Source of the DNA: Puniceicoccales bacterium
Lineage (GTDB): Bacteria; Verrucomicrobiota; Verrucomicrobiia; Opitutales; UBA953
DNA: 12,169 nucleotides
Reading direction: 5' to 3'
Assembly (NCBI GenBank): GCA_031284845.1
Contig: JAITXH010000089.1
Location: forward strand, 1 to 12,169
The position numbers were made by a program, and so were the translations under genes. Of the stretch, positions 1 through 8,176 are shown piece by piece (the stretch's first letter is position 1; every line of letters begins with the position of its first letter). The notes beneath the pieces were generated by a model. The model saw only the letters and a list, made by a program, of their open reading frames with translations, was not told the origin of the DNA and ran no database searches.

Positions 1-3000
1 GGAAAGCCACCATGCGTGTCGAACGCCTCGACCTCGCCGTCCAGAGCGACGCCCTGCACCTCTTCGCTGTGCGCGAAGGTCTGGTCAGCGCCAGCACCAC
101 CGTCAACTACGCCATCGTCAGTGCGCCCCTCGGCGAATTTCGCTTCAGCGTCCCCGCCGAAGTGCGCAACCTCGAATTCGCCGGGAAAGACATCCGCGCC
201 TGGAAACGCGACGGCGACACGCTCACCGTCAGCCTCCACAAGCCCGTCAGCGGCGCCTTCACGCTCCTTGGCACCTACGACCTCCCGCTCGATCCTCGCG
301 GCGGCACCGTCTCGCTCACCGGCCTGCGTCCGCTCGGAGTCCAGACCGAGCAAGGCTTTGTCCTCGTGACCAGCGACCTCCAATTCAACGTGAAAAACGA
401 CACCGTCTCCCCCAATTTGACTCCTGTCGAACCCGGTGAAATCCCCGCCGAATACCGCATGATGTTCGATGCCTCCCTCCTCGCCGCCTACCAATATGCG
501 GCGCGGCCCTACGACCTCAAACTCGGCCTCCAGCTACGTCCGCAAAGCAACACGCTCAACCAAGTCGTGGACTTTGCCTCGCTCTCCACGCGCGTCTCCC
601 ACGACGGCCAAATCGTCACCGAAGCCCGTTATCTTGTGAAAAGCCACGGACACCCCCACCTGCGCCTCACGCCGCCTGCGGGCCTCAAACTCTGGACGGC
701 CCGCGTGGACAACGCCGACGTCCTCCCCGTCACAGACGCCGCCACCACACTCATCCCGCTTCCGGCGCGGCCCGACGCCAACACGCTTCTCACCGTTGAC
801 CTCCGCTTTGCCGGCACCGCTGCCGACACTGCAAAAATCCGCCTCGACGCCCCCGCTCTCGGTGCCCCCATCATCAATACACGCTGGGAAGTCACCCCGG
901 ACAAAGAGACCTCTCTCAACCCGATCGCCGGCAACCTCGCACAGGAAAAGCCCAATGCCCCGCCGCCGCTCCCTTTCCAGCACACCCGCTCAGGTAAAAT
1001 CCTGGTCAGGCTCGGTGCCGCCGCCATCATCGCCGTCTCTGCCGCGCTGTTCTTTTTCCTCGGAGGGAAACTGCGCACAGGCGGACGACGCAAAATCGCC
1101 ACCGGCTTCGGTGCCATCGGCCTCATCGCCATCCTCGGCACACTCGCCCTCTGCTGGTATGCAGCCACGCTCACCGCCGATCTCCCAGCGCCCATCCAAC
1201 AACAATCTCCTGCCCCAAACACCCTCGTCTTCACATCGCCCATCCACCCGGGCAGCGCGGACATTTTGGCTACGACCAGGAGCGGAGACCTCCGACCTGC
1301 ATCAGTCTCCAGTGCGCCGGAGACTCGCATTCCCGGCGCCGCTCCGCACTTCATCGAGCTGCGCCGCGAGACCGCTTCCTCGCCCGCATGGAGTATCCTC
1401 GGCCACCTAGCACTCCTCCTCCTTGGAGCCGCGCTCGCGTTCTCAGCCTTCGCTAAAAAATCGCCCGCCCTGCGCGCCATCACATGGACCTATTTCGCCG
1501 TCGTCATCTTCGCTGCCGGAGACTCCCATGCGGGCTGGCTCGCCCTCCTCTCTGCAGCATTTTTCTTCTTTGAAATTCTCCTCCCCGGCCTGCGTTGCTT
1601 CCGCGCTGTCGGCACCAGTGCCGCCGCGCTCCTCGCATTGGCCTTGTTCGCCGGACACGCTGCCGCAAATGATGTCCCCTATAACCCCGACGCCTCCCGC
1701 CGCACCAAGCTCGCTGACAGGATAACGCAGGAGATCATCGTCTCCGAGAAACAGACGTCTGTGGATGCGAGCATCGAGATTCGCGGTAAAGCCGGAGACC
1801 GCTTTGACCTGCTGCTCCAGCCCGCTGTATTGATCGGCGTGAGCACACCACCCCCGCCACGGAAATCAAAACAAGAACCGGCATTTCAAATCGCCGGAAA
1901 AATGATTCTACCTGAAGGGGTGCGTCTGGAGAAAATCACGCGCAATACCCGAGTTGTCATTCAACTCGTCCTTGAGAAAGACTGCGCGGCGACATTGGAT
2001 TTCCGCTACGAGTTGCCTCTTGGGGTTTCGGAAAAAGAATTGAAGATTCCCACGGGCCGCGCCGTCAGCGATATGGCCGGAGTGGAGATTGTCGGCAGAG
2101 ACACGCAAGTCACCTCGCCGGAAGCCGCAGCCATTCAAGCCGAAAACCTTTTCAAAAAATATCAAACCATTCATCCCGACGGTTCTTCTGCGTTCACGAT
2201 TACCTTCCTCCCCCGCGCCGAGCGCACCATTCGTTGGGCACCGAAGGCCCGCGACCGCCGCACCGAACCCCTCGTCATCTACGCCGAAAGCACCGATCTC
2301 TACATCCCCTCGCTCGGCGTCCTCGACGGACACCACACGCTCAAAATCCGCCCCGCGCAGGGCCTTCTCCGCGAAGTGAATGTCCGCATTCCCGCCGGTC
2401 TCTCCGTCGCCAACGTCACCGGCACCGGTGTCAAAAACTGGCGTTTCGACCCCGAAAAACAACGCCTCACCATCCCCATCGAACCCGGGCAAGCCAACGA
2501 AACCACCCTCACCCTCGAGACCCAAATGGGCATCGGCGCACTTCCGCAAAAGTTGACCCTCGCCCCGCTCACCGTTGAGGGCACCGCCGGACAAGTCGGA
2601 ATGGTCGCCCTCGGCACCGCCGACGATGTCCAAATCACCACTGCCACGCCGCAAAAAATGCTCGCCGTCGCCAACGACGATTTCCAGCAAAGCGGGAACC
2701 TCACCCACAGTGCCGTCAAGCTCCGGCGCAGCTTCCGCTACAGCGACCCTACCGCCACGCTCGTCGTCACCGCCGAGGCCGTGCAAGCCGAAGTCCGCCT
2801 CGAGTCCCAGCAGCGCATCTCGCTCGGTGAAGACCGCATCGTCCTCAACGCGAATTGGGCTGTGGACATCACCCGCGCCGGTATTTTCCGCCTCACCTTC
2901 GATCTCCCCGAAGGCCTCGACATCGAGTCCATCAGCGGCTCCGCCCTCAGCCACTGGACGGAGACGCCCGATGCCGCTTCTACCCCTCGCCGTGTCATTC

Positions 3001-5003
3001 TCCATCTCCGCGGGCGCACCCTCGGGCACCAAAACTTCACACTCACCTTCAGCGGCCCCGGCATCGCCGGAAAGAAGAAATGGCACGCTCCACGCCTCCT
3101 CCTCCACGAAGCCACCCGGCAAACCGGTGCCCTCACCCTCGTCTCCGAAGAAGGCCTCCGCCTCCACGTCGCCACTCGCACCAACGCCACCCAATACGAC
3201 CCGGGCACTCAGGCCCGCCTCCCCAAGAGCGCGCTTGCCTTCCGCCTCCCCCAACGCGATTGGGCGCTTGCCTTCGACATCGAAAACCTCGCCCCGTGGA
3301 TACAGGCCACCTACCTGCAAGACATCACCGTCCGAGACAGCCAAATCCGCGCCCTCGTGAACTTCGAATACACCATCGAGAATGCCGCCACGAAGACCCT
3401 GCACGTCCAACTTCCAGCCGACGCCACCGGCGTCCGTTTCACGGGGCCGTTGGTCGCCGACGCCGTCGAAGTTAAAAAAGAATCTGTGAAAGCAAATGCC
3501 GCCGGTGTCGTCACCGAATCCACCCTCTGGCAAGTCCGCCTCACCCGCCGCGCCCTGGGCAAGACCACGCTTCATGTCACTTACCAGAGGCCACTCGGCA
3601 GTGCCGCCACCACCGGTGCCGCCGCGAAACCCACGACCACCCTTCACGCCATCACCGCTGCCGACGCCAACCTCCAGCACGGCTGGCTCGCCCTGCGCAC
3701 CACGGGACGCCTCGAACTCAAGCCCGGCCCGCTTCCTTCCGCGCTCACCGCCTCCGACTGGCAGGCTGTCCCGGTCAGCCTCCGGCGCGGTCTTGCGGAG
3801 CCTGTCATTGTCCTTCGCAAGATTGAGAACGCTTTCACGCTTCCCCTCGCCATCGTCACCCACGACCCCGCTAAGCTCCTTGCTCTGCGCATCGAAGCCG
3901 CCGAATTGCTCACCATGCTCTCCGACGAGCACCGGATGCTCACCCGTGTCCACCTCACCGCCCGGCTTGCCGAGAAGGGGCTGCTCCGCGTCACACTCCC
4001 TGCCAACGCCACCTACTGGCATGGCTTCGTGAACAACGAACCCGTCCGCGTCGCTCTTGACGGCACCACGCACCTCATCCCCGTCGCGCCCAACGCCGAC
4101 CCCGCGCAAGCAGCTACCATCGAGTTTTACTACGCTGCCCCCACATCCAGCGCTTCCGATGGGCACAAGCTCGAAGGCCCGCGTTTCGATGTGCCTCTCC
4201 AAAACATTGTCTGGCGCGTCCAACTTCCCGACGGGCGCATCCTCGCCAAGCACCAAAGCGACCTGCGGCTTGCCTCCCAGTCCGACGCCTCCGACTCCGG
4301 GCACAATCTCAAAAATGCAAACGACTACATTGCCACCAACAACCAAATGCTCTCCCGGAAGTATCGCCAGGCGGAGCATCTCATTGCTCTGGGCAACAAA
4401 CTAAAGGGCAGCGATCAGGTGCAAGCCGCGCAAGCGCTCTCGCAAGCGCAGAACCTCTCCAGCGGCAACGCCGCGCTAAACGAAGACGCCCGTGTGCAAT
4501 TGAACACCCTCCGCCAATCGCAGATCGAGGTGGGCATGAACCGCTGGCGGCAGAACTTTGCAAACAACGCCGGCAATTTCAGCGTCAGCACGAACGATGT
4601 CCCCAATGCCCCGCCCGCATTCCCCGCCCAAACCAACGGCGGCGAGCAATCCGTCAACAGTGCCAACGTCAACTTCACGCAAGAGGAAGTGCTATTGCAA
4701 CGCAGCCAGAACACAGCGGAGGAAAACGAAGTCACCCGCAAGATGGCAGAGCGCTTCCTGACGCAGCAAACCACAGCGGCAGGTGCTTTGGACTCGATAC
4801 GCACTTTAATTCCTGCGCAGAGCCGCACCTTGCGCTTCGAACGCACCTTGCAAGTGGGCACTGGCAGCGACCTCTCATTGAACCTGACGCTTGCGCCGCT
4901 GGAGCCGGTCAAAAGCGACTCGCGTTTCTGGCCCTTGGTCTTGCTCGCGCTCGCCGCGCTCGCCCTCTCGCTCGTGTTACCACGGCTGAGAATCAGGCAA
5001 TAA
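1..5003 (+). CDS. Giant repeat-containing membrane protein of unknown function, 5'-partial
   Basis: I do not recognise the family. The reading frame is open back to base 3, and the first in-frame ATG (base 12, residue 1 below) falls inside a repeat module with no signal peptide, so the true start lies upstream. From that ATG 1663 residues are visible. The order is a beta-rich block (1-325), membrane helices at about 330-352, 362-388, 461-482, 489-506, 508-526 and 532-552, a second beta-rich block (about 555-1430), a Gln/Asn-rich helical segment (about 1437-1600), and a final helix (1639-1657) with tail RLRIRQ. Basic loops after helix 1 (KLRTGGRRK), helix 3 (KKSPALR), helix 5 (LRCFR) and the last helix mark the cytoplasmic side, which puts both beta blocks outside. 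The beta blocks consist of repeated modules (see findings). No catalytic motif is visible. A structural or adhesive envelope role is possible but is only inference. The gene ends 35 bp before the convergent lyase gene. Confidence 0.85.
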   Translation, partial: KATMRVERLDLAVQSDALHLFAVREGLVSASTTVNYAIVSAPLGEFRFSVPAEVRNLEFAGKDIRAWKRDGDTLTVSLHKPVSGAFTLLGTYDLPLDPRGGTVSLTGLRPLGVQTEQGFVLVTSDLQFNVKNDTVSPNLTPVEPGEIPAEYRMMFDASLLAAYQYAARPYDLKLGLQLRPQSNTLNQVVDFASLSTRVSHDGQIVTEARYLVKSHGHPHLRLTPPAGLKLWTARVDNADVLPVTDAATTLIPLPARPDANTLLTVDLRFAGTAADTAKIRLDAPALGAPIINTRWEVTPDKETSLNPIAGNLAQEKPNAPPPLPFQHTRSGKILVRLGAAAIIAVSAALFFFLGGKLRTGGRRKIATGFGAIGLIAILGTLALCWYAATLTADLPAPIQQQSPAPNTLVFTSPIHPGSADILATTRSGDLRPASVSSAPETRIPGAAPHFIELRRETASSPAWSILGHLALLLLGAALAFSAFAKKSPALRAITWTYFAVVIFAAGDSHAGWLALLSAAFFFFEILLPGLRCFRAVGTSAAALLALALFAGHAAANDVPYNPDASRRTKLADRITQEIIVSEKQTSVDASIEIRGKAGDRFDLLLQPAVLIGVSTPPPPRKSKQEPAFQIAGKMILPEGVRLEKITRNTRVVIQLVLEKDCAATLDFRYELPLGVSEKELKIPTGRAVSDMAGVEIVGRDTQVTSPEAAAIQAENLFKKYQTIHPDGSSAFTITFLPRAERTIRWAPKARDRRTEPLVIYAESTDLYIPSLGVLDGHHTLKIRPAQGLLREVNVRIPAGLSVANVTGTGVKNWRFDPEKQRLTIPIEPGQANETTLTLETQMGIGALPQKLTLAPLTVEGTAGQVGMVALGTADDVQITTATPQKMLAVANDDFQQSGNLTHSAVKLRRSFRYSDPTATLVVTAEAVQAEVRLESQQRISLGEDRIVLNANWAVDITRAGIFRLTFDLPEGLDIESISGSALSHWTETPDAASTPRRVILHLRGRTLGHQNFTLTFSGPGIAGKKKWHAPRLLLHEATRQTGALTLVSEEGLRLHVATRTNATQYDPGTQARLPKSALAFRLPQRDWALAFDIENLAPWIQATYLQDITVRDSQIRALVNFEYTIENAATKTLHVQLPADATGVRFTGPLVADAVEVKKESVKANAAGVVTESTLWQVRLTRRALGKTTLHVTYQRPLGSAATTGAAAKPTTTLHAITAADANLQHGWLALRTTGRLELKPGPLPSALTASDWQAVPVSLRRGLAEPVIVLRKIENAFTLPLAIVTHDPAKLLALRIEAAELLTMLSDEHRMLTRVHLTARLAEKGLLRVTLPANATYWHGFVNNEPVRVALDGTTHLIPVAPNADPAQAATIEFYYAAPTSSASDGHKLEGPRFDVPLQNIVWRVQLPDGRILAKHQSDLRLASQSDASDSGHNLKNANDYIATNNQMLSRKYRQAEHLIALGNKLKGSDQVQAAQALSQAQNLSSGNAALNEDARVQLNTLRQSQIEVGMNRWRQNFANNAGNFSVSTNDVPNAPPAFPAQTNGGEQSVNSANVNFTQEEVLLQRSQNTAEENEVTRKMAERFLTQQTTAAGALDSIRTLIPAQSRTLRFERTLQVGTGSDLSLNLTLAPLEPVKSDSRFWPLVLLALAALALSLVLPRLRIRQ

Positions 5004-5038
5004 TTCAAAGCAAAAAGCCGCGCCGTGCGCTCAGAGGA

Positions 5039-6190
5039 TTACGCTTTTCTCTTTTCCGCCACGGCACGGATACGCCTCAGAACTTCGCGCAGGCGTTCGC
5101 GTGGGCAACCATAGTTGAGCCGGACAAATCCCGGCACACCAAAGTCCGAACCGTCATTCAGGCCCACGCCGCCATCTTCAAACGCGGCGCGTGGATCCGT
5201 AAACCCAAGCGCCCGCACATCGAGCCATGCGAGGTAAGTCGCCTGCGGACGCTGCGCGAGTATCACGCCGGGGGTGTGCGCTATTTCTTCCACGACGACG
5301 TCAAGATTGCCGCGCAGGTATTCGACACACTCAAGACGCCAGGCTTCACCATGGCGGTAAGCGGCTTCCAGGGCAATCAATCCGAAAATATTCACCTCGT
5401 TGGCCACGCCTGCGAGCGCCCGGCGGAAACGAGTCCTCAACTCTGCATCGGGTATCACGGCGTAGCCGCATAAGAGACCTGCGACGTTGTAGGTCTTGCT
5501 CGCCGCAAAGAGACTCACTGCCCGTTGCGCCACCTCAGGCCCAAGCGTGGCATAAGAAATATGCCGCGCTGTGCGATCCAACACGAGGTCGCAATGGATC
5601 TCATCTGCGCAGACTATCAAGTTATGCCGGGCTGCAAAGGCGGCTACCTCGGCCAGCTCTTCCCGCGTGAAAACCCGCCCGAGCGGGTTATAAGGGTTGC
5701 ACAGCAGGAAGACTTTTGTCCGGGGTGTCAGCGCTGCTTCCATCGCGGCAAAATCAAACGTCCAACGGCCATTTTCAAATTTCATCGGCGCTTTTTGCAG
5801 TTCGCGTCCCGATAACACGGGGGCGTTCAAAAACGGCGGATAAATCGGTGTCGTGACCAGAACGCCATCTCCGGCTGCACCCACAGCCCGGATCGTGCCG
5901 TTGAGGCAAGGGACAAGCGCGGGGGTGAACACCACCCAAGCAGGGTCCACCTTCCAGCCGCGCCGCTCTTCCAGATACCTTACGACAGCATCCAATGTGT
6001 TTTGGCGTGCCACGGCATAGCCGAGCACGGGATGCTCCAGACGCTGCTTAAGGGCGTCGAGAATGACGGGGGCGGAGGCAAAATCCATATCCGCTACCCA
6101 TGCGGGCAAAATGTCGCGCCCAGCATAGCGCGCCCATTTGATAGAGTCGGTTCCTGAACGTTCCGGGCAGATGTCGAAATTGAAGTCCAT
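5039..6190 (-). CDS. patB: MalY/PatB-family PLP-dependent C-S lyase / aminotransferase
   Basis: This is a fold-type I PLP enzyme of 383 residues, the normal length for MalY/PatB proteins. These proteins cleave the C-S bond of cystathionine or related thioethers in the cytosol, giving a thiol, pyruvate and ammonia; some are aminotransferases. The N-terminus MDFNFDICPERSGTDSIKW matches the family's typical opening, with WVADMDF at 31-37. Other family marks are GYAV near 57, PIYPPF at 115-120, the NPYNPLGR loop at 165-172, ADEIHCDL at 195-202 with Asp196 expected to contact the PLP pyridine nitrogen, and SKTYNVAG with Lys232 as the predicted Schiff-base lysine. The late VRLNYG should carry the carboxylate-binding arginine. 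The frame is open to an ATG at 6268, but those 26 extra residues precede the conserved start, so I place the start at 6190. No Shine-Dalgarno is evident. The loop reads NPYNPLG rather than the commoner NPHNPxG. The exact substrate cannot be read from sequence, so the symbol is provisional. Confidence 0.9.
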   Translation of the reverse strand: MDFNFDICPERSGTDSIKWARYAGRDILPAWVADMDFASAPVILDALKQRLEHPVLGYAVARQNTLDAVVRYLEERRGWKVDPAWVVFTPALVPCLNGTIRAVGAAGDGVLVTTPIYPPFLNAPVLSGRELQKAPMKFENGRWTFDFAAMEAALTPRTKVFLLCNPYNPLGRVFTREELAEVAAFAARHNLIVCADEIHCDLVLDRTARHISYATLGPEVAQRAVSLFAASKTYNVAGLLCGYAVIPDAELRTRFRRALAGVANEVNIFGLIALEAAYRHGEAWRLECVEYLRGNLDVVVEEIAHTPGVILAQRPQATYLAWLDVRALGFTDPRAAFEDGGVGLNDGSDFGVPGFVRLNYGCPRERLREVLRRIRAVAEKRKA

Positions 6191-6408
6191 GCGCGTATCT
6201 TGTGATTTTTTTTCGGAGAGGCAAATTTTTACTGAAAGCCAAAACGGACCTTGCACCAGATATGCCATGTTTTGCCTACCCCTTCTTTTTCTCTCTTAGA
6301 CGATGTAAAAACCAAGCGCGAATTACAACACGCCCACGACGGACATGCACGGGGGCTTCATCTCAAAAAAAAGTTCCTTGCCTTCGCGTCCGCCTATAGC
6401 GCACATAA

Positions 6409-7179
6409 ATGCCTGATATGACTCTGCGTTGGCATTGCGAAGGTGACCTCGTTCCGGTATTTCGCCGCGGCGCATTCCGCATGCTCGATCTGCTGTTTCC
6501 ACGGGATTGCCCCATCTCCGGAGAACCGGTGGACAACGTCCCCTGGCTTCATCTCACCAATACCGGGCTGGATTCGTTGCACCGCGTGAGTGCTCCGCAT
6601 TGCGAGACATGCGGCGCACCGTTTTTCGGCGTGCTCGCCGGTCCGCAAACTTGCCCTCACTGCTGCGATCTTTCCCCGGTGTTCGACAGAGGAAAAACTG
6701 CTGTCGTCGCCAAGGGCGCAGGGCGCCGCCTCGTCCATGTGTTGAAATACCGGCAGGGGACATGGCTGGCGCGGGACATGGCACGCATCATATTAACCAC
6801 TCCCGGCTATGCTGACTTTCTCGACGGTGCCGTGCTTGTCCCCGTGCCGCTACATCCGCACAAGCTGCATTTCCGGGGGTATAATCAGGCAGAGCTTCTC
6901 GTGGATGCCCTCGCCGCCCTGTCTCCCTCGTTGCGCGTCGCACGCCTGCTGGCTCGCATCCGCGACACGGCAACACAGACGCGGCTCGGTCGTGAGGACA
7001 GAGCGCATAACATGGAAAACGCCTTTGCTCTCCGTCCGGGCGCCGTCGTGGACCCTGAGGCGCGATACATCGTTTTCGACGATGTTTTCACAACGGGTGC
7101 CACGCTCAATGCTTGTTGCGCAGTGCTCGCCCGGGAAGGCGCGACAAGGCTGGATGTGGGGACTTTTGCCCACGGGTGA
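6409..7179 (+). CDS. comF: ComF family protein (phosphoribosyltransferase-like)
   Basis: This is a ComF/GntX-type protein of 256 residues. The family pairs a small cysteine-rich zinc domain with a type I phosphoribosyltransferase fold and is linked to DNA uptake in competent bacteria; its biochemical role is unclear. LLFPRDCPISGEP (28-40) is the usual family opening, followed by CETCGAPFFG (65-74) and CPHC (82-85), which would form one zinc knuckle. The first knuckle is reduced to a lone Cys34, because the expected partner at 37 is Ser. Further on are VLKYRQG, VPVPLHPHKLHFRGYNQAE (a classic ComF signature) and the PRPP-binding loop VFDDVFTTGAT (222-232). The start is uncertain. ATGs at 6409 and 6418 give an extra leader, while ATG 6481 (Met25, MLDLLFPRDC) is where many homologues begin. 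None has a clear ribosome binding site. It is divergent from the C-S lyase gene and ends 22 bp from the convergent fmt. No other competence gene is in the window. Confidence 0.88.
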   Translation: MPDMTLRWHCEGDLVPVFRRGAFRMLDLLFPRDCPISGEPVDNVPWLHLTNTGLDSLHRVSAPHCETCGAPFFGVLAGPQTCPHCCDLSPVFDRGKTAVVAKGAGRRLVHVLKYRQGTWLARDMARIILTTPGYADFLDGAVLVPVPLHPHKLHFRGYNQAELLVDALAALSPSLRVARLLARIRDTATQTRLGREDRAHNMENAFALRPGAVVDPEARYIVFDDVFTTGATLNACCAVLAREGATRLDVGTFAHG

Positions 7180-7201
7180 AAGTCGCTTCGCCGGGATTTA
7201 T

Positions 7202-8176
7202 TCAGCGCACCATTGCGGGCATCACCCGGCTCTCCAACACAGTCCCTGCCGGCATGGGAAACCCTGCCAGAAATGCACCGCAGGGCAGCATTTTTCCCGT
7301 TGGCCGCTGCATCTGAAGCACACGCAAAACGCCCCCGCCCGTGGCAATGCACACGCCGTGTCCGTCTGCGGCCAGGATTTTGCCCGGGGGTGCGCCATCG
7401 GTGCCAAGAGCCGGTTCAGACACGGCCTCTCCGATTTTCAGCACGAGGCCGTCGTGCCACGGCACGGTGACACCCGGCCAGGGAGAAAGGGCACGCACGC
7501 GTGCGGCGATCTCAGCCGCCGTAGCGCGGAAATCCACTGCCGCATCTTCGCGTGTGATTTTGCGGGTAAAAGTCGCCGCCGAATCGTCTTGCGGCACACC
7601 TGCGGAATCGCCCGCAAGGAGGCGGGGAAGAGTGCGCCGCATGAGAGGCACACTGGCTTCGGCGATCTTCGCCCGCAGGGACAGGCGCGTCTCGTCTCCG
7701 GCCAGCGGCACCGGCTCGGCGTCCACTACCGGCCCGGCGTCGAGACGCGACACCATGCGCTGCAAGGACACGCCACTCGTGCCAACCCCTGCGGCGATGG
7801 CGCTCTCTATCGGCGAAGCACCGCGCAAGAGAGGCAGGAGCGATGCGTGTAAATTAAAAAAACCGAGCACGGGCGTTTCCAGCAAGCGCCGCTTCAAAAT
7901 GTGCCCGTAAGCCATGACAATCGCCAAATCGCATCCGAGCGTGCGCAATGCGTCAGGCTCTGAACCATCCAGCCGCTCGGGCTGAAAGACAGGCAAACCG
8001 CGAGCATGCCCCCATGCGGCAATGGCATTGGGCTGGAGCTTTTGTCCGCGCCCTGAAGGGCGGTCTGGCTGACTGTAGATTGCCGCCAACGCGACATCGC
8101 CGCCATGCTCCGCCGCGATGGACTCAAGGCAAGGCAAGGCGATCTCATCCGAACCGAAAAAGACAAGTCGTATCAT
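7202..8176 (-). CDS. fmt: Methionyl-tRNA formyltransferase
   Basis: Fmt formylates Met-tRNAfMet with 10-formyltetrahydrofolate so that translation can initiate; it is cytosolic and close to universal in bacteria. The protein has 324 residues, slightly above the usual 310-320. The N-terminal formyltransferase domain opens MIRLVFFGSDEIALP and contains QPDRPSGRGQKLQP (36-49) and AYGHIL (89-94). The catalytic triad is visible as Asn108 and His110 in FFNLHASLLP and Asp146 in SRLDAGPV. The loop LLRGASPIESAI corresponds to the family's RxRGAAPIQ segment, with Leu replacing the first Arg. The C-terminal OB-like tRNA-binding domain is seen from SPWPGVTVPW through PGKILAADG to LQRPTGKMLP. The frame is open to an ATG at 8308, but those 44 residues precede the conserved first strand, so the start is placed at 8176. 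Fmt is often beside def (peptide deformylase); here it is not. It converges on comF with a 22-bp gap. Confidence 0.96.
   Translation of the reverse strand: MIRLVFFGSDEIALPCLESIAAEHGGDVALAAIYSQPDRPSGRGQKLQPNAIAAWGHARGLPVFQPERLDGSEPDALRTLGCDLAIVMAYGHILKRRLLETPVLGFFNLHASLLPLLRGASPIESAIAAGVGTSGVSLQRMVSRLDAGPVVDAEPVPLAGDETRLSLRAKIAEASVPLMRRTLPRLLAGDSAGVPQDDSAATFTRKITREDAAVDFRATAAEIAARVRALSPWPGVTVPWHDGLVLKIGEAVSEPALGTDGAPPGKILAADGHGVCIATGGGVLRVLQMQRPTGKMLPCGAFLAGFPMPAGTVLESRVMPAMVR

Noticed and set aside
1908..4379. An 823-codon open frame on the minus strand opposite the giant gene
   Set aside because: Its product is a low-complexity Gly/Glu/Asp/Val-rich sequence with no domain, as expected from the complement of strongly C-ending codons. 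The plus-strand frame shows coherent repeats and membrane helices, so this is a shadow.
5012..5048. Bidirectional terminator between the giant gene and the C-S lyase
   Set aside because: AAAAGC (5013-5018) can pair with GCTTTT (5043-5048) and a GCGC-CGT-GCGC core lies inside. A 12-base asymmetric bulge separates the stems, and the right arm is in the coding end of the lyase gene, so the fold is weak.
6191..6268. 26-residue N-terminal extension of the C-S lyase
   Set aside because: It precedes the conserved family N-terminus MDFNFDICPERSGTDSIKW and looks like translated intergenic DNA.
6809..7852. A 347-codon plus-strand frame spanning comF and the fmt antisense
   Set aside because: It overlaps two well-supported genes in other frames and its product is Arg/His/Cys-rich without domain signatures; a shadow of GC-rich sequence.
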